This document shows, one piece after another, positions 47,290-56,020 of a stretch of 63,716 bases of DNA. Position 1 is the stretch's first letter. The number at the start of each line of letters is the position of its first letter. The notes under the pieces were generated by a model. It worked only from the letters and a program-made list of their open reading frames with translations. It made no database searches and was not told where the DNA came from. The stretch is from the NCBI GenBank assembly GCA_035444405.1, contig DAOMOP010000004.1:1-63716 (forward strand), read 5' to 3'. Origin of the DNA: DAOMOP01 sp035444405 (lineage in GTDB: Bacteria; Pseudomonadota; Gammaproteobacteria; Burkholderiales; Rhodocyclaceae). The translations under genes were made by a program, and so were the position numbers.

Positions 47290-49410
47290 ATGGCGCACAT
47301 TGAAGGCCACCTCGACAGTTCATCCGTGCGCAGCGGCGACGCACGGTTCGTCGGCGTATCCGACGAGAGCTCCACCGCACGCATCGTAAGGCTGTCGCAG
47401 CTTTATGCCGCGATATCGGAGACGAACAGCGCGCTGCTGCGCAGTCGCACGGCCGAGGAAGTCTATCGCGCGGTGTGCCGGGCTTGCGTCAAGCACGTCG
47501 GCTTCAAGCTGGCGTGGATCGGCATCGCGACTCCCGATCACCGCCAGCTCATCCCGGTCGAGGCCGAAGGACCTGCCATCGCACTCCTGCAGGACTTCAC
47601 GATCAGCATCGAAGCCCAGCTCCCGGAAGGCCGGGGGCCGGCCGGCACGGCGTTTCGTGAGCAGCGGGTGAGCCGGTGCACCGACGTGTTCACGGACCCT
47701 ACCCTACCACCCTGGGTGACTGCCGCCGCCGCCCGACACGGCATCGCATCGGCGATCGCACTGCCGCTGCAGCGCGGCGGGCATCCGTACGGCACGCTGA
47801 CCGGCTATGGCGACCACCAGCACGTATTCGACGACGAGGCCGTGCGGCTGCTCGCGGAGATGGCCGACAACGTGTCGTTCGCACTCGATCTCGTGGACCG
47901 CGAACGGCAGCGCCAACAGACCCAAAGTGAGCTGCTGCGCAGCGAACAGCGACTGCATGCGGCGCAGGCGGTGTGCCGCATCGGCGACTGGGAGCTCGAT
48001 CGCGACACGGGTGCGATGAGCTGGTCGCCACAGCTGTTCGAGCTGTTCGAACGCGACGCGGGACTCGGCCCGCCGGACCTGAACGAGGCGCTCGGTTACT
48101 TCGATCTCGAGTCGGTAGCGCACACCCGGGACCTTTTCTGGACGGCGATCGACAGCGGCGAGCGCTGCGAGCTCGAGCAAACCCTCCACCTGCCCTCGGG
48201 TCGTATTGCCCACCACGCGACATTGATCGTCCCGATCAAGGACGAAACCGGCCGCGTGACGACGCTGTTCGGTACCGTGCAAGACATCACCGAACGCAAG
48301 CGCGCCGAGCAGCAACTGCTCGCCAAGACCGCCGAAATCGAGGATCTCTACCAGAATGCGCCCTGCGGCTACCATTCTCTGGACGGCGACGGCCGCGTCA
48401 TCCGCATCAACGATACCGAATTGCGGTGGCTGGGCTACAGACGCGACGAGGTGGTCGGCAAGCTCAGTGCTTTCGACATCCTGAGCCCGGCCTGCCACGA
48501 GGTGTTCCGGCAGAAGTTTCCGTGGCTGAAGCGCGTCGGCGTGGTGCGCAACCTCGAGCTCGAGCTGCTGCGCAAGGACGGCTCGGTGCTGCCGGTGCTG
48601 GTCACCTCGACCGGCATTTTCGACCCATCGGGACGCTTCGTCGCCACACGCACGATGGTATCGGACAACTCGGATCGCAAGCGTCTCGAGTTCGAACGCA
48701 TGGCCCATGTCGCCCGCCTTGCCGAGCTGTCCCGCCACCTGGTCGAGGTGCAGGAGCATGAACGGCGCGTGCTCGCGAGCGAGCTGCACGACCGTGCAAG
48801 CCCGAATCTCGCTGCCTTGAAGATCACTTTGTCCAACCTTGCCCGCAGCCTCCCGGACGAACTGCGGCAACGCAGTGAAGCGCTGCTCGACGATGCCCAG
48901 GCACTGCTGATGGACACGACCACCGGCATCCGCGAGATCTGCAGCGACCTGCGCCCGGCCACGCTGGACTATGCCGGACTGGTGCCGGCGCTGCGCGACT
49001 ATGCGGAGCAATTCGGCCGGCGCAACGGCATCGATGTACGCGTTTGCAGCGATGGCTTCGACGCCCCGCTGACGCCGAACATCCAGTCGCTGCTTTTTCG
49101 CATCGCTCAGGAGGCGCTGACGAACTGCGCCAAGCATGCCTCGGCGAACTCGGTACGCATACGCTTCCAGGCTTCGGGCGACATGGCGAGCATGACCATC
49201 GCCGATGATGGCGTCGGCTTCGACCCGAACAAGCTCGGCAAGGATGGCTCGGCACCCGGCCTGGGGCTTCTGACCATGCGCGAGCGGGCCGAGTTTGCCG
49301 GGGGCCACTTCACGATCCGCTCGTCACGCGACGGCGGCACCGAGATCGACGTGAGCTTCGACACCCAGCCGGCGGCCGGCGAGGACTACCGCCACGCCGC
49401 GACGCCGTGA
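47290..49410 (+). CDS. GAF/PAS sensor histidine kinase (NarX-like HisKA_3)
   Basis: A 706-aa soluble kinase. A GAF domain covers about residues 30-200 (FKLAWIGIATPDH). Two PAS domains follow (about 225-340 and 345-465), the second with GYHSLDGDGRVIRINDTEL. The dimerisation domain is the NarL-partner type with H500 in LASELHDRASPNLAALKITL. The HATPase_c part has ADDGVGFDPNKLG and GLGLLTMRERAEFAGG. The matching LuxR-type response regulator is 163 bp downstream. The signal is unknown; the absence of TM segments suggests a cytoplasmic cue. Confidence 0.88.
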   Translation: MAHIEGHLDSSSVRSGDARFVGVSDESSTARIVRLSQLYAAISETNSALLRSRTAEEVYRAVCRACVKHVGFKLAWIGIATPDHRQLIPVEAEGPAIALLQDFTISIEAQLPEGRGPAGTAFREQRVSRCTDVFTDPTLPPWVTAAAARHGIASAIALPLQRGGHPYGTLTGYGDHQHVFDDEAVRLLAEMADNVSFALDLVDRERQRQQTQSELLRSEQRLHAAQAVCRIGDWELDRDTGAMSWSPQLFELFERDAGLGPPDLNEALGYFDLESVAHTRDLFWTAIDSGERCELEQTLHLPSGRIAHHATLIVPIKDETGRVTTLFGTVQDITERKRAEQQLLAKTAEIEDLYQNAPCGYHSLDGDGRVIRINDTELRWLGYRRDEVVGKLSAFDILSPACHEVFRQKFPWLKRVGVVRNLELELLRKDGSVLPVLVTSTGIFDPSGRFVATRTMVSDNSDRKRLEFERMAHVARLAELSRHLVEVQEHERRVLASELHDRASPNLAALKITLSNLARSLPDELRQRSEALLDDAQALLMDTTTGIREICSDLRPATLDYAGLVPALRDYAEQFGRRNGIDVRVCSDGFDAPLTPNIQSLLFRIAQEALTNCAKHASANSVRIRFQASGDMASMTIADDGVGFDPNKLGKDGSAPGLGLLTMRERAEFAGGHFTIRSSRDGGTEIDVSFDTQPAAGEDYRHAATP

Positions 49411-49573
49411 CAACGGTACGGCCATGGCGGTCCGGCTGCGCTATGCTGGCAGCGCGACACGCACGCACGTCAGCGGCGCGGGCGTGGACCACGCATCGAT
49501 GCGCCCGCGACCGGTCGATACACGAGAGCCCTCCACTGGCAGCTGCCAGCCCGTCACCGAAGGAATGCAACCG

Positions 49574-50218
49574 ATGATTCGCATAGTGCTCGCCGACGAT
49601 CACCAGATGTTCAGACATGCCCTGCGGGCCATGCTCGAGCCGGTCGCGGGCATCGAAGTCGTCGCCGAGGCGAGCAACGGTCAGGAGCTTCTCGACGTAG
49701 TGGCCAGGCAGCAGGTCGACATCGTGTGCATCGACATCGCGATGCCCGGCATGAATGGAATCGAGGCGACTCGGCGCCTGCTCGCAATCGCCCCTCACAT
49801 CAAGGTCATCGGCCTGTCGGCCTTTTCGGACCGGCAATTCGTCGAGGATCTGCTCGACGCCGGAGCGACCGGCTACATTACCAAGGCCGAGGCCGGTGAC
49901 GAGCTTCTGAGGGCCATTCAGACCGTGCAGCTCGGGCGTACCTACCTGTGCCCGGACGTCGCGACGACGGTAGCGCAGGCGCTGCTGCGCGACGGCCCGC
50001 GCGACAGCGGCGCACCGCGCATCACGGCGCGCGAACGGCAGGTCCTGCAGCTGATCGCGGAGGGTCATACTTCCGTGCAGATCGCCGAACAGCTGCATCT
50101 GGCCGCGTCGACGGTCGAAGTGCACCGGCGGAACATCATGCGCAAGCTGCAGCTGCACAGCATCGCGGAGCTGACCAAGTACGCAATCCGCAACGGCATC
50201 ACGTCGATCTCGATCTGA
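49574..50218 (+). CDS. LuxR/NarL-family response regulator
   Basis: A 214-aa regulator. The REC domain starts MIRIVLADDHQMFRHALRAML with phospho-acceptor D54 in VCIDIAMPGMNG. The C-terminal HTH has LTARE-type ITARERQVLQLIAEGHTSVQIAEQL and STVEVHRRNIMRKL. AGGA lies at proper distance from ATG 49574; a longer reading to 49424 has no family support. It forms a pair with the kinase upstream. The phasin gene downstream is a possible but unproven target. Confidence 0.9.
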   Translation: MIRIVLADDHQMFRHALRAMLEPVAGIEVVAEASNGQELLDVVARQQVDIVCIDIAMPGMNGIEATRRLLAIAPHIKVIGLSAFSDRQFVEDLLDAGATGYITKAEAGDELLRAIQTVQLGRTYLCPDVATTVAQALLRDGPRDSGAPRITARERQVLQLIAEGHTSVQIAEQLHLAASTVEVHRRNIMRKLQLHSIAELTKYAIRNGITSISI

Positions 50219-50500
50219 GCAGCGGCGGCATCGACACGGCCGTGCGGGAGGCGGGAGACTCTACCGGCTTTCAGGTACGAAGAACACCCCGTTCAGTGTA
50301 TGTCTTTGGAATGGGGTGAAACGTAGAATGCAGTTTCCTCACCGCTCTGTCGCCGCGCCATCCCGACCGTCACAGGCCGGATGGCTGCACCGCAAGCCAT
50401 GCGCTGCATCGGCAAGAGGAATCCCGGTCGCCTCGACGTTGCGACCGCGCCACGAACATCCCGCGCAAGCCCGCGCCCTTTCACTAGAGGAATCCTGCTC

Positions 50501-51064
50501 ATGACTGTCCAGCCGTTCATGCAAAACTACATCGAGCTCGCCAACGCCAACCTGCAGGCCTTCGAATCGCTGGCCGACATTGCCTTCAATACCTCCGAAC
50601 GGCTGCTCGCGCTGAATGGGGATGCCGCGCGCTCACTGTGCGAATTCGCGTCGGCAAATGCACAGCCGCTGGTCGGCGAGGATCTGCGCGATCAGTTCAA
50701 CGAGCGCGCAAGCATGCAGGGCCAGGGCGTTGCGCAGATGACTGCCTACGTGCGCAACATCAACGACTTGTACCTGCAGCTTCAGTCCGACCTCGCCGAA
50801 CTCAACGCCAGACGTCTGGCCGATTTCTCGCAGGCCGTGGTTTCGACGCTCGACGCGCTCGCAAGCAACGGCCCGGCCGGCGGTGCCGATTTCGTCGCGG
50901 CGATGAAGTCCACGCTGAACAATGCGAATCGCGCCTACGAGAATCTGATCAAGGTCAGCCGGGAAGTGACGGAGAGCAACTGGAATGCCGCATCCCGGGC
51001 GCTGCAACCCGCGGCAGCGGCGGCAAGCAACGCCAACGCCAAGGCCAGCCGGAAGGCCGCCTGA
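50501..51064 (+). CDS. Phasin family polyhydroxyalkanoate granule protein
   Basis: A 187-aa all-helical protein of the phasin family (residues 8-105: YIELANANLQAFESLADIA, AQPLVGEDLRDQFN) ending in an Ala/Lys-rich tail like PhaP proteins of betaproteobacteria. It coats PHA granules. GAGGAAT lies upstream of ATG 50501. The gap before it (50219-50500) holds no recognised gene. Confidence 0.88.
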   Translation: MTVQPFMQNYIELANANLQAFESLADIAFNTSERLLALNGDAARSLCEFASANAQPLVGEDLRDQFNERASMQGQGVAQMTAYVRNINDLYLQLQSDLAELNARRLADFSQAVVSTLDALASNGPAGGADFVAAMKSTLNNANRAYENLIKVSREVTESNWNAASRALQPAAAAASNANAKASRKAA

Positions 51065-51199
51065 TCGGCGCGGCGATCGCGCACCTCCCAATCGTCACGC
51101 ACGGCGGCGAACCGGCCGCCGTGCCGGCGACGCCCCGTCGGCACGGCGCCGGCGAGCCCATCGACGTCGCCGTCCCGGCACCGAACGGATGAGTCGCTG

Positions 51200-52600
51200 C
51201 TACACGTAGCGGGCCAGGCGCGCGATTGCCCGGTCTCGGCCCAGCACCTCGAGCACTGCGTCGATCGCCGGCGTCTGCGCAACCCCCAGCGTGGCCACCC
51301 GCAGCGGAATCGCCACCTGCGGCATCTTCATGCCGAACTCGGCCATCGTATCCTTGATCGCCTGCGACAGCGCGACCCGCTCCCACTGCACACTCGTGAG
51401 CCGCGTTTTCAGACGCGACAAGGCAGCACGCGCCGCATCGGTCAGGTGCTGCTCGATCAACTCCGGCGACGGGTGTACATCGATGCAGTACAGTTCGGCT
51501 GAATCGGCCAGTTCGTTGAGGTTGGCGACACGCTCCTTGTACAGCGCAACGACCGCCTCGAGCGAGGGCCCGGCCTCCGGATCCACGCCACGACGCGCGA
51601 GCCGCGCCGCCACTTCGGCCGCGAGCCTGGCATCGTCCGACTGCCGGATGTAGTGCGCGTTGAGCCAGTTCAGCTTCTCGGTGTTGAACTGCGCAGCCGA
51701 CGGCGTGATGTGGTCCAGATCGAACCACTCGACGAACTGCTCGCGCGAGAAGATCTCGTCGTCGCCATGGCTCCAGCCCAGCCGGGCCAGGTAGTTGATC
51801 ACCGCCTCGGGCAGATAGCCGTCGTCGTCGTACTGCATCACGCTGACGGCCCCGTGGCGTTTCGACAGCTTGGTGCCGTCGTCACCGAGAATCATCGAAA
51901 GGTGCGCATACTGGGGCACCGAAGCGCCGAGCGCCTTCAGGATGTTGATCTGCCGCGGCGTGTTGTTCACGTGGTCGTCGCCGCGGATGACATGCGTGAT
52001 CGCCATGTCGAGGTCATCAACGACGACGCAGAAGTTGTAGGTCGGTGTACCATCGGCGCGTGCGATCACGAGATCGTCGAGCTCCGCGTTCGCGAATTCG
52101 ATGCGACCTTTCACGAGATCATCCCATGCAACGACCCCATCACGCGGATTGCGGAACCGCACCACCGGCCGCACGCCTTCGGGCGGCGCCGGCAGGGTCT
52201 TGCCCGGCTCGGGCCGCCAGCGCCCGTCGTAGCGCGGCTTCTCGCCACGTGCGCGCTGCTCCTCGCGCATGCGTTCGAGCTCCGCGGGGCTGGTGTAGCA
52301 GTGGTAGGCGGTTCCCGCCGCCAGCATCGCTTCGATGACGGCGCGGTAGCGATCCACGCGTTGCGTCTGGTAGAACGGGCCTTCGTCCGGCGTCAGTCCG
52401 AGCCACTGCATGCCGTCGAGAATCGCCTGCACCGCCTCCGGCGTCGAACGCTCGAGGTCGGTATCCTCGATACGCAGAATGAAGGTGCCATTGTGCCGGC
52501 GCGCGTATGCCCAGCAGAAAAGGGCAGTGCGAGCGCCGCCGATGTGCAGGTAGCCCGTCGGGCTCGGTGCAAAGCGCGTGCGGACTTTCGAAGCGGTCAA
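51200..52600 (-). CDS. gltX: Glutamyl-tRNA synthetase
   Basis: A 466-aa class I synthetase with the HIGH motif in FAPSPTGYLHIGGARTALFCW and the KMSKS motif as DDGTKLSKRHGAVSV. The start is most likely TTG 52600 (MTASKVRTRFAPSPTG) with GGGGGAAAG upstream. An ATG at 52648 lies inside the hairpin of the tRNA-Val terminator and is unlikely. Before the satellite inserted, gltX lay directly downstream of tRNA-Val on the same strand. Confidence 0.96.
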   Translation of the reverse strand: MTASKVRTRFAPSPTGYLHIGGARTALFCWAYARRHNGTFILRIEDTDLERSTPEAVQAILDGMQWLGLTPDEGPFYQTQRVDRYRAVIEAMLAAGTAYHCYTSPAELERMREEQRARGEKPRYDGRWRPEPGKTLPAPPEGVRPVVRFRNPRDGVVAWDDLVKGRIEFANAELDDLVIARADGTPTYNFCVVVDDLDMAITHVIRGDDHVNNTPRQINILKALGASVPQYAHLSMILGDDGTKLSKRHGAVSVMQYDDDGYLPEAVINYLARLGWSHGDDEIFSREQFVEWFDLDHITPSAAQFNTEKLNWLNAHYIRQSDDARLAAEVAARLARRGVDPEAGPSLEAVVALYKERVANLNELADSAELYCIDVHPSPELIEQHLTDAARAALSRLKTRLTSVQWERVALSQAIKDTMAEFGMKMPQVAIPLRVATLGVAQTPAIDAVLEVLGRDRAIARLARYV

Positions 52601-52620
52601 GTTGCTTTCCCCCGGTGCAA

Positions 52621-52656
52621 AAAACAAAAAACCCCGAGGCCTCGGCATCGGGGTTT
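52621..52656 (-). terminator. Original terminator of tRNA-Val, now stranded at attL
   Basis: Read on the minus strand, AAACCCCGA pairs with TCGGGGTTT (52656-52629) and is followed by a T-rich run (complement of 52621-52630). It lies between the tRNA-Val 3' remnant and gltX. Confidence 0.75.
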
Positions 52657-52662
52657 CATGTG

Positions 52663-52712
52663 TGGTGGGCGGTACTGGGATCGAACCAGTGACCCCTGCC
52701 GTGTGAAGGCAG
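52663..52712 (-). repeat. attL: 50-bp duplicate of the tRNA-Val(CAC) 3' half
   Basis: 50 bp identical to 63589-63638. On the minus strand it is the 3' part of tRNA-Val from the anticodon stem through the T arm and the encoded CCA. The 5' half is missing, so this copy is not a functional tRNA. It marks the left end of the integrated element. Confidence 0.93.
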
Positions 52713-52804
52713 GAAAACTGGTAAATCCGCGTTCGCCCAAGTTCATAAACCCTTGAATTTATTACGCTCGGCTTCGTTGAAATTTGCCAAAGTTCGTGCT
52801 AGTT

Positions 52805-52823
52805 TTCCGTATAGTTTCCGTAC
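52805..52823 (+). promoter_or_regulatory. Left integrase arm-type sites (two TTCCGTAY repeats)
   Basis: TTCCGTAT at 52805-52812 and TTCCGTAC at 52816-52823, 11 bp apart. The same pair with the same spacing occurs at 63525-63543 near attR. Short direct repeats on both sides of the core att site are the usual arm-binding sites of tyrosine integrases. Confidence 0.6.
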
Positions 52824-52844
52824 GGAAAAGGACGGCAGAAAAAA

Positions 52845-53975
52845 ATGCCTTCAGCTATTCAACGAGCATCCGAGCGCAAGGCGCTTACGCCACGCCGCGA
52901 ACCCTACTGGGCACGCATCGAAACCGGCGCCTACCTTGGCTTCCGGAAACTCGACGACGGCACCGGCACATGGGTAGCCCGGTGGCGCGATGAATCCGGC
53001 GGGCAGAAGTATAACGCACTCGGCGCACAGCCCGACTACGACACGGCAGCCCGCAAGGCGCGCGAGTGGTTCGACCAGTGCAAAGGCGGATCGACCGAAG
53101 TGGTGGACGTCGCCGAGGCCTGCCGTCGATACGTCGAGGACCGGCGCCGCGAGAAAGGCGAGACGACGGCGAAGGACGCGGAAGGCCGATTCAAGCGCCA
53201 CGTGTATGGAACCAAGTTCGGCCGAACCGCGTTGTCCGCCGTGCGCACCGCGCATATCACCGACTGGCGCAACGCACTGGTTGATGTCGCCGACGATGAC
53301 GACGACCCGGACGCCGAGCGCCGCGCGAAGGACAGCGCGAACCGTGATCTTGCGACACTGAAGGCCGCGCTGAACCTCGCCTATCGAATGGGGTTGGTCG
53401 GCTCGACCGCGCAGTGGGATCGAGTCAAATCCTTCGAGAAGGTCGGCAAGCGCCGCGAACGATTCCTGACCGTCGCCGAACGCAAGCGCCTCATCACCGC
53501 GGCGACACCCGAGCTACAGCGGCTCATCAAGGGACTGCTGCTGACCGCGGTACGCCCCGGCGAGCTGGCGGGCTGCAAGGTCGGCGACTTGGACAGCGCT
53601 GGCCTGCTGACGGTCGACGGCAAGACCGGCCGTCGCACGATCCCGATGTCGCCTGATGCGCTCGCACACCTGAAGGCGTGCGCCAGCAAGCGCGATCTGT
53701 CCGCCCCACTTGTCGCACGCGATGATGGACAAGCCTGGACCCGCTTCTACTGGCGCGACGCCATGCAAGCGGCACGCACTGCGGCCGACCTACCTGATGA
53801 CGTGGTGCTCTACAACCTTCGGCATGTGGCGATCTCGGAAATGATCGTCTCGGGCATGGACCCGCTGACGGTCGCACGCATCGCCGGCACCAGCGTAGCG
53901 ATGATCCAACGGCACTACGGGCATCTGATTAAGGAAAAAGTTATCGCCCAGCTCGCCAAGGTGAAGGTGCTATGA
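52845..53975 (+). CDS. int: Tyrosine recombinase / phage integrase
   Basis: A 376-aa integrase. The SAM-like core-binding domain covers about residues 75-165. The catalytic domain shows the first Arg in LLTAVRPGELAGCKVGDLD, the LRHVAIS box (His and Arg region) and the nucleophile Tyr in MIQRHYGHL near the C-terminus. It lies 133 bp inside attL, the typical place, and overlaps the next gene by 4 bp. It integrates the element into tRNA-Val. Confidence 0.95.
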   Translation: MPSAIQRASERKALTPRREPYWARIETGAYLGFRKLDDGTGTWVARWRDESGGQKYNALGAQPDYDTAARKAREWFDQCKGGSTEVVDVAEACRRYVEDRRREKGETTAKDAEGRFKRHVYGTKFGRTALSAVRTAHITDWRNALVDVADDDDDPDAERRAKDSANRDLATLKAALNLAYRMGLVGSTAQWDRVKSFEKVGKRRERFLTVAERKRLITAATPELQRLIKGLLLTAVRPGELAGCKVGDLDSAGLLTVDGKTGRRTIPMSPDALAHLKACASKRDLSAPLVARDDGQAWTRFYWRDAMQAARTAADLPDDVVLYNLRHVAISEMIVSGMDPLTVARIAGTSVAMIQRHYGHLIKEKVIAQLAKVKVL

Positions 53976-54487
53976 GCGACGATGCCGACCTTTTCCGCGA
54001 TCTGCGGCAATGGGCGGCCGACTGCAACGCCGAGCGCCATCTCGCCTTGTACAAAAAGACCCGCAACGGACTGTGCGTGCTGCGGGCGTATCAGGAATAT
54101 CGCCGGCTGCAACTCCCCGTGCCGGAGGTCATTTTGCAGTGGATCGACGGCGCCGCCGAGCGCCTGCTCGCTGCGAAGGGACAGCCCGAGATCGCTGCCG
54201 CAGTCGAGATGACCGCCAAGCGAGGCGGCCCGCAAGGGGCTTCCGTCCTCATCGGACAAGAACGGCAGCGCGACATCGTGGAGGCGTTTCGCGACGCGCG
54301 CATCGCGAACGATCGTGCCACCCCGCCTCGCCCCATCAAAGAGGTCGCCGAGCGTGTCGGACGCCGCTTCGACGTGTCCGCAAACCACGTCCAAGTGCTC
54401 GCCGCGCAGTGGGGCAAGGCATCGAAAGGCAAGCCCGCTTCCATCGACATTCAGTCGGTCATCAACGGCATCTACCGCAAAAATTAA
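53972..54487 (+). CDS. Satellite protein of unknown function, coupled to int
   Basis: A 171-aa mostly helical protein I do not recognise. The middle (ALYKKTRNGLCVLRAYQEYRR) and a possible HTH-like segment (KEVAERVGRRFDVSANHVQVL) suggest nucleic-acid binding, but this is weak. It is coupled to int by an ATGA overlap. Confidence 0.65.
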   Translation: MSDDADLFRDLRQWAADCNAERHLALYKKTRNGLCVLRAYQEYRRLQLPVPEVILQWIDGAAERLLAAKGQPEIAAAVEMTAKRGGPQGASVLIGQERQRDIVEAFRDARIANDRATPPRPIKEVAERVGRRFDVSANHVQVLAAQWGKASKGKPASIDIQSVINGIYRKN

Positions 54488-54501
54488 GCGAACTCGCGAG
54501 A

Positions 54502-54514
54502 ATGCCTAAGGCAT
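54502..54514 (+). promoter_or_regulatory. Palindrome ATGCC-N3-GGCAT ahead of the AlpA-like gene
   Basis: ATGCC-TAA-GGCAT. The same 13-bp architecture occurs at 59036-59048 ahead of the capsid operon and I saw no other copy in the element. Candidate operator for an element-encoded regulator. Confidence 0.55.
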
Positions 54515-54576
54515 AGTCAATCCGTAGTCTCCGCTTCATGGGGTTCAGTCGAACCCTGTCGAACGGAGGCAAAAGG

Positions 54577-54777
54577 ATGGACAAGCCAGTTTACGAAGTC
54601 CCTGAGTTCTGCGCCGATCACGGCATCTCCAAGGTGCATCTCTACGCACTTTGGAAAGAGGGTCGCGGCCCGCGCCGGATGAAGGTCGGGCGCCGAGTAT
54701 TCGTCACGCGCGAAGCTGCCGCGGAGTGGCGCGAGCGCATGGAGCGTGAAACCGAGCAATCCGGGGTTCCGCAATGA
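54577..54777 (+). CDS. AlpA-like excisionase/transcription regulator
   Basis: A 66-aa winged-helix protein (MerR/AlpA type): YEVPEFCADHGISKVHLYALWKEGRGPRRMKVGRRVFVTREAAAEW. In PICIs and P4-like satellites such proteins activate or repress the element's genes or assist excision. ATG 54577 is preferred over 54538 because GGAGG precedes it at a usable distance. A palindrome lies 63 bp upstream. Its stop overlaps the next start by 4 bp. Confidence 0.78.
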   Translation: MDKPVYEVPEFCADHGISKVHLYALWKEGRGPRRMKVGRRVFVTREAAAEWRERMERETEQSGVPQ

Positions 54778-55439
54778 CCGGCCCCACAGAAGCCGACGCC
54801 CCGCGGGCACGGGGCGTGATCGGCATACATCAGCATTGCACGACCGATTCTACCGCAGCCGACATCGAGCGGCACCATCAACTGGCCCTGCGGCACGCGT
54901 CAACGGCCGTCGAGCATGCCCGCGAGGCCGGTCGGCTGCTGCTCGAAGTCAAGGCGACCCTGCAACACGGTGAATGGCTCGGCTGGCTGACTGCGCACGT
55001 CAGCGTGTCACCGAGGCAGGCTCAACGCTATATGAGAGCCGCCCAAGGCAAGTCGCTGCCGGCGCCGCGCCTGCTGCCGAGCAAAAACGACACGGTGTCG
55101 CATTTGACACTCGACGGCGTGCCGATGCCGACCTTCCGCTGTGGCGAGCTGCTGTGTGCCGTCGCCGTTGTGCCGGATGGCTGGCGCGATGAATTTTGGA
55201 TGTTGCCGGCTGCCGGCCGCGGCGCGAACGTCTTCGTCGCCCACGTCACCGGCCCGGCTGTCGGCGATCAGCTTGCCGATGAAGGCGTCGTCTGGACGTA
55301 TCGGCGCGACCCGATATCCGTCGACCGAGTGCGCCACCTGCCGCTGGTCTTTTCGTTCCCCTGGGATCGGGCGGAGATCATGGCCCGCCGGCCGCATCCG
55401 GGGTTCGAGCAAAACCCGTTCGCGGAGGTGGCCGCATGA
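54774..55439 (+). CDS. DUF3102-type phage protein
   Basis: A 221-aa protein. The N-terminal third resembles DUF3102 (HASTAVEHAREAGRLLLEVK, HGEWLGWLTAHVSVSPRQAQRYMRAA), a family seen in phage and plasmid early regions and thought to bind DNA. The rest contains no motif I recognise. It overlaps its neighbours on both sides by 4 bp, so this block is a tightly coupled operon. Confidence 0.7.
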   Translation: MTGPTEADAPRARGVIGIHQHCTTDSTAADIERHHQLALRHASTAVEHAREAGRLLLEVKATLQHGEWLGWLTAHVSVSPRQAQRYMRAAQGKSLPAPRLLPSKNDTVSHLTLDGVPMPTFRCGELLCAVAVVPDGWRDEFWMLPAAGRGANVFVAHVTGPAVGDQLADEGVVWTYRRDPISVDRVRHLPLVFSFPWDRAEIMARRPHPGFEQNPFAEVAA

Positions 55440-56020
55440 ACAGGCGACCGACTGCAAACCCGCCGCGACCGTTTCGCTACAGCGTCCATCTGCCCAATCT
55501 GATCGCAGACACCGTGCATCTCGACCCCGAGGCGTTCGGTTGCTATATGCGCCTGCTGATGTCGTATTGGCGCAATGGCCCGCCGGCCGACGACGACCGC
55601 ATGCTCGCACGCATCGTTGGCCTCACATATGACGAATGGTGCGCCGTGCGCCCGGATGTCGAGCCCTATTTCGACGTTCTGCACGGGCAATGGCTGCATT
55701 GGCGAACCGATGAGGATTTGGAGGCGGCCTATACCGCCATCAACGCCAACAAGGCCAGGACGCAGGCAGCGACCGCGGCCCGGAAAGCTCGTGCAAAGGG
55801 ACGTGACGTTGAACGTCACGATGCACGTAACGATGAACGTCACGATGCCGATTTATGCAATCAACGTGACGTTGAACGTAACGAGCACCTAAACGTAAGT
55901 TTACACACGACGCACGCCTCACCATCCGAACGGCCGAAGGCCCAAGCCAAGGCGAAGATGGATTTCGAGGACGACGTGCGAATCGCCGAGCGTGATCTCG
56001 GTATCGGGGGTGGGCAATGA
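55436..56020 (+). CDS. DUF1376 (YdaU-like) phage replication-associated protein
   Basis: A 194-aa protein. The N-terminal DUF1376 domain (HLPNLIADTVHLDPEAFGCYMRLLMSYWRNG, then LARIVGLTYDEW) is typical of phage replication regions. The C-terminal half is a low-complexity charged linker (GRDVERHDARNDERHDADL) encoded by tandem 12-bp repeats, and a conserved-looking tail follows. Position before helicase and primase fits a role in replication initiation. Confidence 0.75.
   Translation: MNRRPTANPPRPFRYSVHLPNLIADTVHLDPEAFGCYMRLLMSYWRNGPPADDDRMLARIVGLTYDEWCAVRPDVEPYFDVLHGQWLHWRTDEDLEAAYTAINANKARTQAATAARKARAKGRDVERHDARNDERHDADLCNQRDVERNEHLNVSLHTTHASPSERPKAQAKAKMDFEDDVRIAERDLGIGGGQ
55800..55896. repeat. 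Iteron-like array inside the DUF1376 gene, candidate replication origin
   Basis: Nine ACGT cores occur in under 100 bp. The first block has tandem 12-bp units of the form GATGNACGTNAC (three near-perfect copies after GACGTT), then about 20 bp with more A+T, then a second block repeating GTGACGTTGAACGT. The repeats lie in the linker-coding part, where protein constraint is low. Arrays like this bind replication initiators in phage and satellites. Confidence 0.55.

Noticed and set aside
52601..52648. ATG 52648 as the gltX start
   Set aside because: It lies inside the hairpin of the tRNA-Val terminator and adds 16 residues with no homology. TTG 52600 has a ribosome site and matches the family start.
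52663..52712. Second tRNA-Val gene
   Set aside because: Only the 3' 50 bp are present; the D arm and 5' acceptor strand are missing. It is the attL remnant.
55800..55896. CRISPR array
   Set aside because: The repeats are about 12 bp, tandem and imperfect, without unique spacers of constant length, and lie inside a coding frame.
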